Below are positions 1 through 11,720 of a stretch of 64,000 bases of DNA, piece by piece. This DNA is from Chamaecyparis obtusa (taxonomy: Eukaryota; Streptophyta; Pinopsida; Cupressales; Cupressaceae), in contig BSBK01001114.1 of the NCBI GenBank assembly GCA_027943335.1, positions 595,001-659,000 of the forward strand, in the 5' to 3' direction. The notes under the pieces were generated by a model, which made no database searches, was not told the DNA's origin, and saw only the letters and a list, made by a program, of their open reading frames with translations. A program made the position numbers and the translations under genes. Within the stretch, counting starts at the first letter, position 1, and each line of letters opens with the position of its first letter.

Positions 1-1385
1 TCTCCTAATCAAAACCTTCAAATCTATACAAATCATTTACCTACACATGATACTAATAGCATTGTTCAACCATCTTCTCTGGATATTATTTATGATTCAA
101 AGATGGATGACCTCAATCATACTATTAACCATGTGGAGCATTTTGTTTCATGTTAACTTGAATCTCTACCACTGACTCAGACTCAACCTCAACTTCAAGT
201 TCCACCTTAACCTAAGCCTAAACCAAAAACTCAACCCAAACCTCAAAAATAACCTAAAAATAAAAGACCTCGAGGACTTTTAATTACCTTTGATGATGCT
301 GAGATTATTAAAACTCTTGATGGTTCCCTTTATATTTATGCTAGGATTTCTAAGATACCTACATGTGGTTATCTAGTTGATCCTACATCCTTAGTCAATG
401 TTATTACTGAAGAAAATCTTTTTATAAAAAATTTGCAATGTTATTCTTATGATACATCTGATGTGTGGATGCAAAATTGTAATGGTTTTCTGTATCCATC
501 ATTTGGTTCTACTGATTCACTGGTTGAACTTTGTGGTAAAATTTTGAACACTACCTTTGTTTTTGTTCCTACTTCCAATGAATTTCAAGTTAAGCTTGGT
601 TGAATGCCATGCATGCTGTTGCTTCTCCTATCCATAAATGCCTTAAATTCATTCATGATGATGAAGTGAAGAACCTTCTAGGCCCAAGGATTGTGCTACA
701 CTTGACTTCTTTTGGCCTTCATTACCTAATTCATGTCCTTCTGGACTTGATAACCTCTTTCGCTCATATCAAGTCTATAAACATCACAAGATTCTTGAGT
801 TAAGCATGCCTCCGATGGATCTTAATCATGGGCTTTTGCCTACACCTTCCATACCTCCTTTATCTATGGCTTCTAGTTCTATTAATCAAGCTCCTACTAT
901 TGCTTGTCAGTTTGCTGAGAATCCTACTAATCCTCCTATAGAACCTATGAAGGATCCAATAGTTGTTCCTCCTAGTTCTCAAGATATTTCAAACAAGACA
1001 AAATGTAATCGATCTGCTAATGAACATTGTAAAAAGTGTCATGCTTAGGCTAAGGATTGTAATGCTATTATTTGAAGTTCTTTACCTTCTTTTGATCAAT
1101 CTATGCATGATGTGTTAGAAGAAGTTAATGCTAATAATGATGTTAAGATGCATGATTATGATGATTCTATTTGTATCTTAGATCCTATTTTGATTAATCT
1201 AGATGAAGAAGATACTCTTGATGATGAACATGATGAATATGAGACTATTGAAATTGATACTAATTTACCTAGTATGCTTTCATCACAATTAACAATTACA
1301 CCTAGTATCGAACATCATGATTCTCAATAGGGTCCTTGTTTAGAATTGGCTATCATTCCTAGTGTGTTGGATATAGTCCCTCTCG
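1..1385 (+). pseudogene. Ty3/gypsy protease and linker remnant (element J)
   Basis: The first 600 bases read in one frame into a region resembling the retroviral-type aspartic protease of plant gypsy elements. It has a motif GYLVDPTSLVNVITEEN where the family has its Asp-containing active-site loop, then VFVPTSNEFQVKLG. A one-base frameshift near 600 moves the reading into the frame with ASPIHKCLKFIHDDEV, a block that normally follows the protease in gypsy polyproteins. A second shift leads to a Pro/Ser-rich and then very acidic linker (806-1330). Stops inside the first part (near 153, 210 and 250) and the shifts show it is dead. The protease would cleave the gag-pol polyprotein. No RT, RNase H or integrase follows; a polypurine tract and LTR come directly after, so pol was deleted or the element was never autonomous. 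The start lies outside the window. Confidence 0.7.
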
Positions 1386-1804
1386 CGAGTTACCCACTTT
1401 CCCTAAATGATACAAAATGAGATGGGGAGAGTAGGTAGCATGCTTGATTGGCTAGTCCTTCATGGTAGCCTTTTGTGTGTTTGTCTGTCATATTGTGGTT
1501 CTCCCATAATGTGTTTGCTAAATGTTTGTTAGATTCTTTTATACGACCCTTGTTGCTCTTTTGGTGCAAGGTGATAAAGGAATCGAACCTGTTGTGCTAT
1601 TCCTGTATATGTATCTCTATTCTTCTATATGTTGTTTCATGTTATGTTGTACTTGTGCTAGTGTTTGTAAATGTTTCCTTGTGTAATCTTCTTGGATCCG
1701 TGACTTGGTAGCACTAATTCTTTTTGGTCTCCATGCCATGGTCCGAAAAGATTCCTCTTTGTAACTCTTATGTGTTCTTTCCTCCATTGTGATTGTAGTT
1801 CTAC

Positions 1805-1817
1805 TTTCTTGGGGGAA
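1805..1817 (+). other. Polypurine tract of element J
   Basis: The purine-rich stretch TTGGGGGAA lies directly before a TGATGTCAAC start, the usual order of plus-strand primer and 3' LTR in gypsy elements. It marks element J as running on the plus strand. Confidence 0.55.
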
Positions 1818-2775
1818 TGATGTCAACTCATTTGCAATAATATCATATATATATTATCTTATGATCATATTGACCCCACGGTAGGTAAATCCATTCTATG
1901 TTCTCTATATATTTATGTGGCATTTCCCTTGATTTGTCTTTGTTTGGGGGCATCTCGTAGTGGAAACGTAATCAGTGGAGTTGTTTATATTTTCGTTCAA
2001 GCCATTGATCCTGTTAAAGTATTAGCAATGACTTTAACCTAGGGGCATACACTTTGCTCACCTGTTTCACACACACACTTTCAATATACATATATTTTTA
2101 AACATAATTCTCTCCCTTTATGGATTAGTGACTAATCCTTAAAGCATGGATTTTGATTTTCATAGGATCTCTTGATCCCTCTGGTTTGAAAATTTTGACC
2201 CCTTAAGGTCAGAGGTGTCCTTAAGATTGGATCTCTTTTGTTTTTGTTTTTGCTCGTGGAATAAGATATTCCTAAGGGTGAATCTTTGATGGGTTGACTA
2301 GTGAGTAGCCACATTCACTAGGCGGTTCGATTCTATCTTTCCAGTTGCACTATTTCCTTGTGTGGTTCACAATGGGATATAAGTTCTCATTGAGTGAGAT
2401 AATCATACCCTCTTCTCTATCTTTTCTAGAGATGTCTCTCTTATTATGATCTTGGAGTTGATGAAGACTTGAGTCCCTGGGGGCTTGAAGATTTATTTGT
2501 CCCTTTGATTTCAATAAGATTATCTTTTCATTATGATCTCCTTTACCAAGAGTTTGCATCGAGTCCATACTCTTGCTAAAGTGGGGGCTAAATGTATCGT
2601 TGGAAAATGGAAGCACTTCCATTTAGGACTGGTTTAGACCTCCGAGTAGGTGGTTTGGGGTCATGTCAAATGCCTTGAGTGGGTATTTGACTAGATCTAG
2701 CTTTTCCCCCCTGTTTTGCTTTTCTCCCTCCTATTTCCAACCTCTTTCTGGCAACTTTTTCTAAGAAAATGAGAA

Positions 2776-2892
2776 CTTTGACGTTCTGGGTCAAGGATGA
2801 CCTTGCGGGTCAAGGTAGACCTCAAATTTGACCTAGGTCAAGGATGACCTCAACCCTGACCTAGGTCAAAGTTGACGTTGACCTTGACCCCA
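2776..2892 (+). promoter_or_regulatory. Cluster of W-box-like TTGAC(C) words in the J LTR
   Basis: About nine TTGAC or GTCAA cores occur within roughly 120 bases, in both orientations, about 200-300 bases before the TATA box. TTGACC/T is the core bound by plant WRKY factors. Several copies sit in a longer repeated word GGTCAAGGATGACCT. Binding is inferred, not shown. Confidence 0.45.
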
Positions 2893-3093
2893 GGTTCACA
2901 TTTTAGGTTCTGAAAGTTTCAGGATGTCGGGCTTCAGAAAGTTTTATTTCTTGCTTCCGGGTCGACTGTTTCGGATTTCGGAATGGTAAAATCTTAAATG
3001 ATATTTAATTTAGGTTCAATTCTAGGGGTTTTCAATTAATGGGAATTTATTTCTTATATGTTGGCCTCTCTAGAAGTTTGTGCCCTAGATTTG

Positions 3094-3100
3094 TATAAAA
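3094..3100 (+). promoter_or_regulatory. TATA box of the J LTR
   Basis: TATAAAA is followed by GGAAGCC and a pyrimidine-rich CTTTCTCTCTC stretch suitable for transcription initiation about 25-30 bases on. Its place inside the putative LTR fits the U3/R border. Confidence 0.5.
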
Positions 3101-3753
3101 GGAAGCCTTTCTCTCTCATTTTGATATCTCAATTTCACATCCACTTTTTGTGATCAAGAAATTATCAAGTAAGCAAGAAGGAGAAGGAAAGAATCCAAGA
3201 ATTAATTCCTCTTCATGCATCCAAGCATTCAATTATTCAAGCATCCAAGCATTCAAGCATTCAATTCATCAAGGAGATCCATTGATAGCCATTGAAGGAT
3301 TCAATCTCTTTGGAGCCCTCTTGTTGAAGATTTCTCCATCCACATCCATTCAAGCTTCTCCTAGTCCAAGATCCATTCAAGGTTGGTGTTAAATATCTAG
3401 TGTAATTGGTTTGAGACATCCTAAATTTGATTCTACATTCATCCATACTTGTGGATTCAAGGATTCAAATCCTCCACAAGGATTTCAACATAAGCAAGGT
3501 GAATAGTTCCATTTGCTTTGTTTATATACATTGCAATTTCAATTATATTTCAAGGTTGATTAAAAACTAGGGTTTGACCAAGGAAAACCCCTCATCCAAC
3601 AAAAAAAACCCTTTTTCTTGCAGGAGAAGATGCGGGAAAGCGAATATTAGTGCAAATCTGAGTACCCTTTTCGACAAACTTTTAGGATCTGCGAACAAAA
3701 TTTCCGTCAGAGTAGTGCAGGTCAAGGTCAAATTTTGGGGTAAGATTGTATGC

Positions 3754-3773
3754 CAGGGTAAGATCTTACCCTG
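3754..3773. repeat. Perfect 20-bp palindrome in the J LTR
   Basis: The core GGGTAAGATCTTACCC is flanked by CA and TG, giving 20 bases identical to their reverse complement. The word GGGTAAGATT occurs once more just upstream (about 3738). Confidence 0.7.
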
Positions 3774-3900
3774 ACTATGGGTCAAGGTCTACCTTCATCA
3801 TATCAGAAAAAGGTTTCTGGGTTTTTCTCTATTTCTACATTTCTAGCCTAGATTCGGTTGTAGAATTTCTTGAAATTGTACACAAACATCAGAAATCAGC

Positions 3901-5013
3901 ATTTTCCATATTTGCCCTATTTTGAGGTTAGTATTTGTTTTCAATTCAATTAAGATTTCAATACATACTTTTCATAAGAAAATATAAGGTTTTCTCCTTA
4001 ATTCATATTCTCCATAGATTGATTCTTTTGTGCATTAACCTTTTGGGTTGATCAATTTGGATCTCTCCTTTGGGGATTTGGATTTAGAGGTGGATCTTGT
4101 ATTTCTCATCACATTCCACATACACACACTTCATTCATATATGTGTGACATAGGTTTGTACTTTTACTCTCATGCTCTTGTGATTATGCTATTAGTTTAT
4201 CTTCTTTATGTTTTATACTTTTGATTTTTTGAGTGAGTATTGCCTTGATATGTGTTAATCTGATACTCCCTAGTGTGGAGAAAACTTGTATTTTGGCCTA
4301 CATTGGTGTTGATAAGCCTAATTGATGATAGAACCCATATTGACCTTCAAATTTGTTCTTTAAACTTGATTTGGTCTTTTGTAGGCAGTTTAGACCATAT
4401 GATTCATATTTTAATGCATATGATAATTAGTGCATTTTGAGTTTAAGTAATCAATGTAGCACATATAATCCATATATATTAGTGTGTATGCCTCCCAATT
4501 TAGCACATATAAGATGCAGATTAGCACATATATATATATATATATCAAAATAGTGCATACACATCTCATTTTAACACATACACCCTAAGATTTAACACAT
4601 ATAAAACAATGAGCACTTCCCAAGGGTTTGTCAAAAATATAATTACATATTTAGAAACCTTTTTTCCCTGAGATGGCTTCCATATATTCACAGTCATAAT
4701 TCAGATTCATTATGATATACATTTGATTATTTTCCTTGTTTTAGGCTTAATTCACATCTTTCCATTAATTTTTTATGAGGATGGATTAGTCTCCTTAATA
4801 GATGACCATTGATGATGGTTTGGTCATGATCCATGAGGTTCGTGGACAAAGCTTAGAATCTCATGTGATGGCTTGAATGTGTCTTCACTATTCATGTTGG
4901 TATTAAGATTGCATTGGAACCTTTGGTAGTGTTCTAGTCTTCTAGTTGTGTATGATTGTGTGATGATCGTGGTTTAGTTTCTTATACGTTGATATCTTGC
5001 ATATGCTTTAGGG
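3901..5013. other. AT-rich non-coding stretch with CACATATA repeats
   Basis: No coding remnant is seen. Between about 4455 and 4610 the word TTWRCACATAYA recurs five times (near 4457, 4500, 4522, 4575 and 4594), with a (TA)n run at about 4527-4545. It could be the far part of the J LTR or the 3' part of the antisense LINE that follows. Confidence 0.4.
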
Positions 5014-6588
5014 TTATGTAATGCACTTATGCACATGATGTATGTTCCATGTCAAATTTTTTTTATTTAGTGCATAAGGGTTCCTTGGCGAGGCATTACA
5101 TGATTGAGGGCATGAGAAGTGGGGAGGAGGTGAATGTGGTTGAGTGTATGAATGATAGGAAGGAGGAGATGTTTCTCTATCCTTAGGATAAGGAGGTGAT
5201 AGGTTCAAGGAGATGGGTGAATTTTTCCTCTTTCTAAAAAAAGTCCAACCATCTACCATGATTGCATCCTTATAAGAAGGGGTAGACTCCTCAAGAGCAT
5301 CAGTAGAGGTGATAGGGGAGGAAGGGGAGATAGGTGATTTATTGGAAATTTGTGTTGGACTAACAAAGGTGTGAACAATGGAGGGAGAATGAACATGGAT
5401 AGGAAGATACAAGTGATTACCATACAAAGTAGGATTATTAGGCTGGGATAATCTATTTCTCCTAATAGGACATTCATAGATCACGTGACCTTCCTTTCGA
5501 TAGTAAAAGCTTGCATTTGGTTTATTCAAGTATACTAATGGCTAAACCAATTCAAATCCTGGGCCAAATAGTTTAATATTATTTGGCAATGGTTTGTTTA
5601 GGTCTACCTCCACACAGGTCCTTAGATGAACATGTAAACTTTGAAAATTTATCAGAATTATGTTTGCACTAGATTACTCTCCCCAATTGGGCTACAATAT
5701 ATTTTAAAAAAATTTGAAATATAATTTAAGAAATGAAAGTTCAACCCACATGGGGTAATGCGAGAAAGAGGGGCCTTTAGGGTGAAAATTAAAAGTCCAA
5801 GCTTCCAGATAACAAATTTTCCCACAAAAAACCTAGATACTATATTTTAAAGTAACTTGAGCATGATCTTCTAATTTGAACATACCAGACACATATCCTT
5901 TTCCAAGTACTCTAAGGTTTCAATCTCCCATCTCCTAATTTCCCATTAAGCTATGCCCATTTGTAAAATTTTATTTCAGAGGGAACTCCTCTTAGAAATA
6001 AAGAGTTTTACTTTGATATTCTAAAATAACCTGCACAATGTCATTGAGGAGTTGGATTTCAAGGGTTTTATCAGAGGGGTCTTATGTCATTATTTTATTT
6101 GGATCAATGCAAATAACAATGGTTCCTTTCTCTATAGCTTCATTATCAGGAGCGCCGCCGCTAGGGTTTAACACAACATTCTTTGGTGGGTTAATCTCAC
6201 ATTTGTCATCTTTGTCTTCTTTTTGATAGCTTGAAGCCTCTCCATTATTCTTATTTGTAATCCCCTCATCCATAATCCATATTTTACTATTTGGATCTGA
6301 CATTTGACACTTACTTCTGAACCTAGCTTTTGATTTCAACCACATTTTTTGTATTCACCAATTTTCATCTTCTATGGCTTCCAAAATATTTGACATCATT
6401 GTAGAGGAATGAGAAACTAGAGTTTCATGTTCCCTACAATATACGACACTTGTTTCCTTTGTGTGCTCTATTTCCCTTGTTTTCCTTGCTTGAGCGTCTT
6501 TCCAAGATGGTTTTTCTTCTAGGGCTCTATTAGAATAGCTAGAGTCAAAATTTATCACAAGATTGGCAACACACAACACAATCAACAT
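5014..6588 (-). pseudogene. LINE (L1-type) ORF1 remnant, DUF4283 plus zinc knuckle
   Basis: Read on the minus strand, the block at about 5900-5740 gives HPKGPSFSHYPMWVELS and the one at 5640-5545 gives VEVDLNKPLPNNIKLFG. Both are hallmarks of the DUF4283 RNA-binding region in plant L1-type ORF1. Then comes FYYRKEGHVIYECP, a CCHC zinc knuckle in which the first two Cys are replaced, leaving only the His and last Cys. The last 171 codons (5529-5014) are open and Pro/Ser-rich, as in ORF1 tails. Upstream parts (6345-6082 and 6588-6355) are in broken frames. ORF1 proteins bind LINE RNA; this copy cannot make a normal zinc knuckle. No ORF2 (endonuclease/RT) follows on the minus strand, so the copy lost its 3' part. 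Confidence 0.75.
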
Positions 6589-6753
6589 ACAAAAATTTTC
6601 TAGGGTTTTTGCACTAAAATATACTAATTTTCATGGCAATGTATAGAGAAATTTAAAACTTTGTGGAAATACTATGACTTTTACAATGACACATTCACAT
6701 TTCACATTGATTTGACCCACCATTAGTCTAGGCAACAAGCTTGGAAACTTATC

Positions 6754-7201
6754 AGGTAGGGGTCCCATGAGGAGGGCTTAAGCTCTATTTTTAAGGACCA
6801 AGAGGTCCCATGAGAAATTTATTCTTTTGCGATAACATTAAATATAATCTTTGTCTAGAAAATAATAGCTCCTACTTTTTAAATTTATAAGTTTAAGTGG
6901 GTAAAAAGGGGTGGGGCTGAAATTGCCCCACTAGCTTAGGATTTATTTTTTCCGCATGTCATTCACTCTTTAGTTTTCACTAAAACTAAATAACTCCTAC
7001 CAGAAATTTCAAGGGAAAATTGGAGCAAAATTTTTTAGAAGGAAATGACAATTTTCTTGATTCATTTTTATATCCTTAAATTTAGGAGCTTAAATTTTTA
7101 AGGTGAAATGCATTGCAAAAATCATGGGACCGCTAACTTTTAAATATTCTTTGAAATTCTCAGTAGCCATTAAGGAAGCCCCCTCCATGGGACCCCAACC
7201 T
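6754..7201. mobile_element. Fold-back MITE, copy 1
   Basis: The left end AGGTAGGGGTCCCATGAGG and the right end, whose reverse complement is AGGTTGGGGTCCCATGGAGG, form a 26-bp terminal inverted repeat. The inverted pairing continues imperfectly inward (a second GGTCCCATGA word in each arm, then AGCTCCTA words), so most of the 448 bases could fold on themselves. No ORF is present. I could not settle a target duplication, so the superfamily is open. Confidence 0.6.
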
Positions 7202-7294
7202 AAGTCCATGGACTTTAGTAGTGATACTTTGACCCAACATCAAGGCAAGTTGTTGAAGCCTTAATTATGGTAGGTTCAAAGTAGTGTAGCATCG

Positions 7295-7562
7295 AGTAAG
7301 GGGTAAATATCTTTTATGGGGCTTTTTTGGGATCTATTTTCATCTAGTGGTCTTATAAAAAAAAGTATGTTATGTGATTATTTAGAATCTTTTCAAGAAA
7401 ACTAGTATCTCTATTTTTTAAGACTCCATATTTTAGTGGGTGAATTTGGGCGGGGATAGAAATTGTCCAAGCAAACATATTTTTTTTTGTCACTTGTCAA
7501 TTAGCTAATATTTTAGATTCTTGATACAATTTTTTAGAAAGCCCCTCAATAAAACCTTATCC
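7295..7562. mobile_element. Fold-back MITE, diverged shorter copy 2
   Basis: This stretch follows the same order of words as the MITE just before it: a left edge near AGTAAGGGGT, CTATTTTCATCTAGTGGTCTTA, the middle word TTAGTGGGTGAATTTGGGC (copy 1 has TTAAGTGGGTAAAAAGGGG), and the right edge AGAAAGCCCCTC...CCTAAGTATG. It is shorter and more diverged. Confidence 0.4.
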
Positions 7563-9320
7563 TAAGTATGAACAATTGTTTGCATGACAATGATAGAGGA
7601 GTCTAAAACCATTGTTATTGGAGACATGTTGAGCTTATGTTTGTTTGTTGAAATTAGATGATGTTAGATTGATTTTATTTATAGTACAAACCAATATCAT
7701 AATTATTACATAAAAATCATAAGATAACATGATTGGATTAATTCATAATTTAAGTTCGTACTCTATCTTCACATAAATATATATGTTCAATTATATTCCA
7801 ACTCATAGTTGCTATATTCTCCATTCTATAATTTTCAAATACAAGACTCTTTCCATTCAAAATTGCTATAGTAAAACAAATATCACCATTAGAACATATC
7901 ATTCTAATTCATAGAAATATTTTCCCATAAATATTTTATGGAAAAGACCTTTGTGCAAATCCCATGAAGTTTCTTGTAATAAATTTTTGGGGAAATTATT
8001 AGCAAAAATCAACTCTAAATCCAGAGAATGCTTGGATTAGGAAAATCCATTACAAGTTCCTAACAATTCTTTGATTATATGTTACGTTTCTTTTTATAAT
8101 GAAGTGTTTGAATTATCGTTTACAAGAAATAATATTAAACACATTCACAACAAAATAGTGAATGTATATAGAATTACACCCCTAAGGTCTGTACAAACTT
8201 AACACTTAGGTAAAAAAGAAGAGAAACAAAATCAAGCCATTAGGTGGCAAAAAGGTGAGCAATGAATTATTCTAACATTGCAAATATTGTCAATTGGAAT
8301 TGCTACTAATTGAACAAACTCATGTTGCAAGATATAATAATAATCAATCTACTATTACACAATATTCTTGAGGCATTACATCCCCTAAAAAAATTATTAT
8401 CTTGATAGTAACACAAATTGCTTGGGACTCGGATTAAGAAATATAATTTTTTTCTTATGTTCCTCTCATTAGTATTGCACATTTCTTAGATTAACACATG
8501 TTATTTTATTTTTAAAAATTTGATAAATTTATTAAAACCTTTGACTCTTTTGAGATGAATAATGTTTATTATAAGTAATATAATCTTGACAGTGTTTTTT
8601 GCTAAAGGAAACACACATTTATAATTTTCACTAGCTTTAAAACAATCACAATAGAAAATTTTTTAGTATACCATCCTTCAAAAAAACCTAACCACATACT
8701 TCATAAAGTATAATTTATTAAAACATAATATAAGAGAGAAGGTAACCTTAGAACCATAGGAACTGCATAACTACTTCCATCTAATTCTTAACATATTAAT
8801 TTGTATTTGACAATCTATCCATACCAATCACATATAAATGCATACATCAGTCCTATCAAGATAAATGAATTGTATGATTTATCTTGTAATTTATTTTACT
8901 CATGCTATGATCTCATTCTTGATTAATTATTCATACCTTCTATATGCATCATAATATTTTTCTTTTTCATTATTGCACATGTTCAGCCTTCCCTCGGGGA
9001 CATCTCATCTTGATACTTAGGATAGTTGTAGCACCTTAGATTTTAAAACCCCCTTTTCCATAGGTCATATTGTCCTTTCTTATCTTTATTAATTTTGTTC
9101 CTCATTAATAAATATTGATTCTTATCTTACACATTGAACACAAAATATTTCTCATTTATGGGGGACATTATAATTTCTCTAATGTTATTTTATAAGACAA
9201 TCAAAGAGAAATAATATTTCTCTCCAATCTATCAATTAACATATCCAAATCTATGGCTATGATTGGCCATTTTTATATTAGTGGTGGTTCTCCATTGGCC
9301 ATTTGGCTATATATTTTTCT
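7563..9320. other. AT-rich stretch, nothing assigned
   Basis: No ORF above background, no LTR-like ends and no clear inverted or tandem repeat were seen. It may be old, unrecognisable element sequence. Confidence 0.4.
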
Positions 9321-9323
9321 CTT

Positions 9324-9900
9324 TCATGTTGAAGAGATGCTACCACTTGGCGGAGGGACACAAATGATAATAATTTGACTACCCGTTCATTTGACTCTTC
9401 CACTGATGACTCATCACAGGTTGATGATGACTCCCCATAGGGTGATTCTTATAGTGAGATGACCTCCTATGATCCAATGGATTTGAACCTACCTCTTACT
9501 ATTGATGCAACTCCCTTTGGTTGTGTGGACCCTTTTTCAACTACTGCTACTCCTATTTTGTTCCAACCCTTGGTTGTTGATATACAACATTGTCAACACT
9601 TGGTTCTTGTTGTTGATGCTCTCTCAAAGTAAGCTTCAATACCTTCTTCGTTTGGTAGGGAACCTACTAATATTATCACCTATAAATTTTTCTGTAGGTG
9701 AAGAAAAATCACTCTGTAGACTCTCACTCTCCTTGCCAGGTGGTGAGTGAGATGTCTACCCATTCTTGCTACGGTTTAGAAGTTGTGCTACTAGTCTTCT
9801 GTTAATGTTCTTTCTTTAACTTGTTGTAAATAGTTATTTTGGACAACCCTTGGGATGTGGTAGTGTAAGGGTCAACCCCCTTTATAGGCTGATTTAATAA
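9324..9900 (+). pseudogene. Acidic coding remnant with LINE-like 3' tail
   Basis: One plus-strand frame from about 9330 reads as Asp/Ser/Thr-rich protein (FDSSTDDSSQVDDDSP, then SYDPMDLNLPLTIDATPFG) for some 90 codons with a single TAG near 9437. It then runs down after a stop near 9628. About 200 bases on, the motif CAACCCTTGGGATGTGG...GGGTCAACCCCC is followed by an A-rich run. The same tail motif occurs at 11640-11690, so I read this as the 3' end of a plus-strand LINE-like element with a fragment of its last ORF. The protein itself is not recognised. Confidence 0.4.
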
Positions 9901-9989
9901 TAACAGAGAAAATCCAAAGAACAAAAAGAAAAATCAAATGGGAAATTAAAAAATTTCCAACTTAGAGGAGAGAGGCCTTGGAGAGGAGA

Positions 9990-11720
9990 AAGTGAAAATG
10001 TGGATGCAATAGGGGTTTGAATGGCTATGGGGTTGCAAAAGTTTGTAATGAATTTGATGAGGATGAAGATATAAATTTGGATGTTAATCTAGTTGGTAGT
10101 GATGTGGGGGGTGACTTTTTTGGGGTCTAGGGTGTTTTGGCCGGTGTGTTTTACAATTTCTTCTCCACCTAACATAATTTACTTTCCTTTCCATTGCTTC
10201 ATGATAGTATCCTACCTATTTGTGTGGAGGGGGATCTCCTTTCCCTAAATCATTAGTGTATTTGTCTATTTCTCCTATGTGAAGGGTGTCTTTTCTTATT
10301 GAGGTTCATGTGGCCATTTATTTTTCTTTAGGTAGTTGGCCTTTGACTGGTGCCTTTTTAGCTTCATCTCTAGGTTCACTATTGTGGTGGGTGACACACC
10401 TTCAATTCCTATTTAGTTCACCTATGTGGAGGCTCCTCCCTCCTTTGGTGAGGCTGGCTAGATATCAAGCCTTAGAGACATTTTGGGTCTATTTGGTCCT
10501 CTTTAAGGCCCCATTTGGTTAGTGGAATTGGGTGCAAAAATTCTACTTTTTTCCAAATCCTCCGTTTGGGATGCTAAACTGCAATTCAGGTTTTAGAGAT
10601 CAAAATAGTTCAGCACCAAAATTGGCGACACTATCTTCCCACCAAATAGGTGGAATTTGAAATCATCTTCTAGGTTTTGGGTTTTTGTGAACCCCATTTA
10701 ATTGGCCTTCGGGTCCGTGAATCTTCTTCCCTCCTGCTGCATTTCCTACCTCCATAATTTTATACCCATTTAGATATATAATCAATTTGTACTCATTGTA
10801 TCTTAGTTTATACACTTCCTTCTCTTCCTCTATTTCTTGCAATGAAATCCTCAGTGTCAACCAATGGATCAACCTCAGGGGAAAACACCACCACACAAAT
10901 GTGCCCCCACATAGGCTTATTATGTCGTCCATGCTTCCTAGTAAAGGGGTGAAATTGTGCCAACACCTTTGATAATAGAAGATCAAGCATACAATCTCCA
11001 ATCATTATGTTTGATTCTGAAGACTCCATGTGTTTGGCTTCATATTTCCTGCTAAAATCCTCTATTTCCTCCAAATTTTATGGGATGTTCTTAATGACCA
11101 TGCACTTTCCAATGTCAAAATTGGAAACCAAACGCAGAAGATGGATTGTATCAGTCATCTTCCGAGTCAACCAAATGGTCCAAACTATCTTCCAAATACT
11201 CAAAACTGGAATTTCAAAACCTTATTTTGAGATAATTAGATTTTAAGTCAAATTCTAATTCCTCAACCAAATGGGGCCTAAGGGAATGTTTTGAGGACAT
11301 GTCTCTATTCCATATTCTCCAATGGTGTATCATTATTCTTATATTCTATTGAGGTGGAGATAATTTTGGGGCCTCCTGGGGTCTCTTGGAGACAAGGATG
11401 TTAACCCTCTCTCAGTTTTGATCTAAGATAATACTATATTTAGTTTGGGTTTGGGTGTAAGTTCATCCCACCCTTGTTGTGGGTTGTTTGTAGTTCTACT
11501 TGTATTATGTAAGTGACTTGGTTTTATTTATGCTTTAAGTGGCCTATACTAGTTTGTTTTGTGTAAGTAGTTTATTTTGGTCTATATGTAAGATAACTAT
11601 TATGGCTTGTATGTGGGTGACCTGTTATGGCCTCATTTCTCAACCCTTGGGGCATGTGTTGTATAGGGTCAACTCCCTAATTTTTTTCTTAACTAATAAA
11701 AACATATTCAAAGTCCATGA
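9990..11720 (+). mobile_element. LINE-like 3' region interrupted by a DNA transposon
   Basis: The sequence before 10507 and after 11278 joins into one unit once the Harbinger-like insert is removed. Its end, CAACCCTTGGGGCATGTG...AGGGTCAACTCCC, a T-rich stretch and AATAAAAAC, matches the tail at 9840-9890. That fits a LINE 3' untranslated region. The plus strand has short open stretches (for example 10286-10522), but I recognise no RT motif. Confidence 0.4.
10507..11278. mobile_element. PIF/Harbinger-like DNA transposon (non-autonomous)
   Basis: The ends are perfect 14-bp inverted repeats, GGCCCCATTTGGTT and its complement, continuing imperfectly (GGAATT words inside both). They are flanked by TAA on each side, a 3-bp target duplication typical of PIF/Harbinger and Tourist elements, whose ends also commonly begin GGCC/GGGCC...TTTGGTT. 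At 772 bp it is too short for a transposase. On the minus strand, 11074-10808 is an 88-codon open frame with no recognised domain; it may be a remnant or chance. Confidence 0.75.

Larger units (their letters stand above)
1818..3900 (+). repeat. Putative 3' LTR of element J
   Basis: The block begins TGATGTCAAC (or TGTCAAC at 1821) after the polypurine tract. It contains a promoter-like arrangement: a cluster of TTGAC/GTCAA words, then TATAAAA at 3094, then a leader-like A/C-rich stretch. I could not find the 3' boundary; 3900 is a minimum guess and the LTR may run to about 4150. No second copy lies in the window, so the LTR call rests on the polypurine tract and promoter layout. Confidence 0.45.

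Noticed and set aside
4527..4545. (TA)n run as a functional element
   Set aside because: A short dinucleotide run in AT-rich DNA is expected by slippage.
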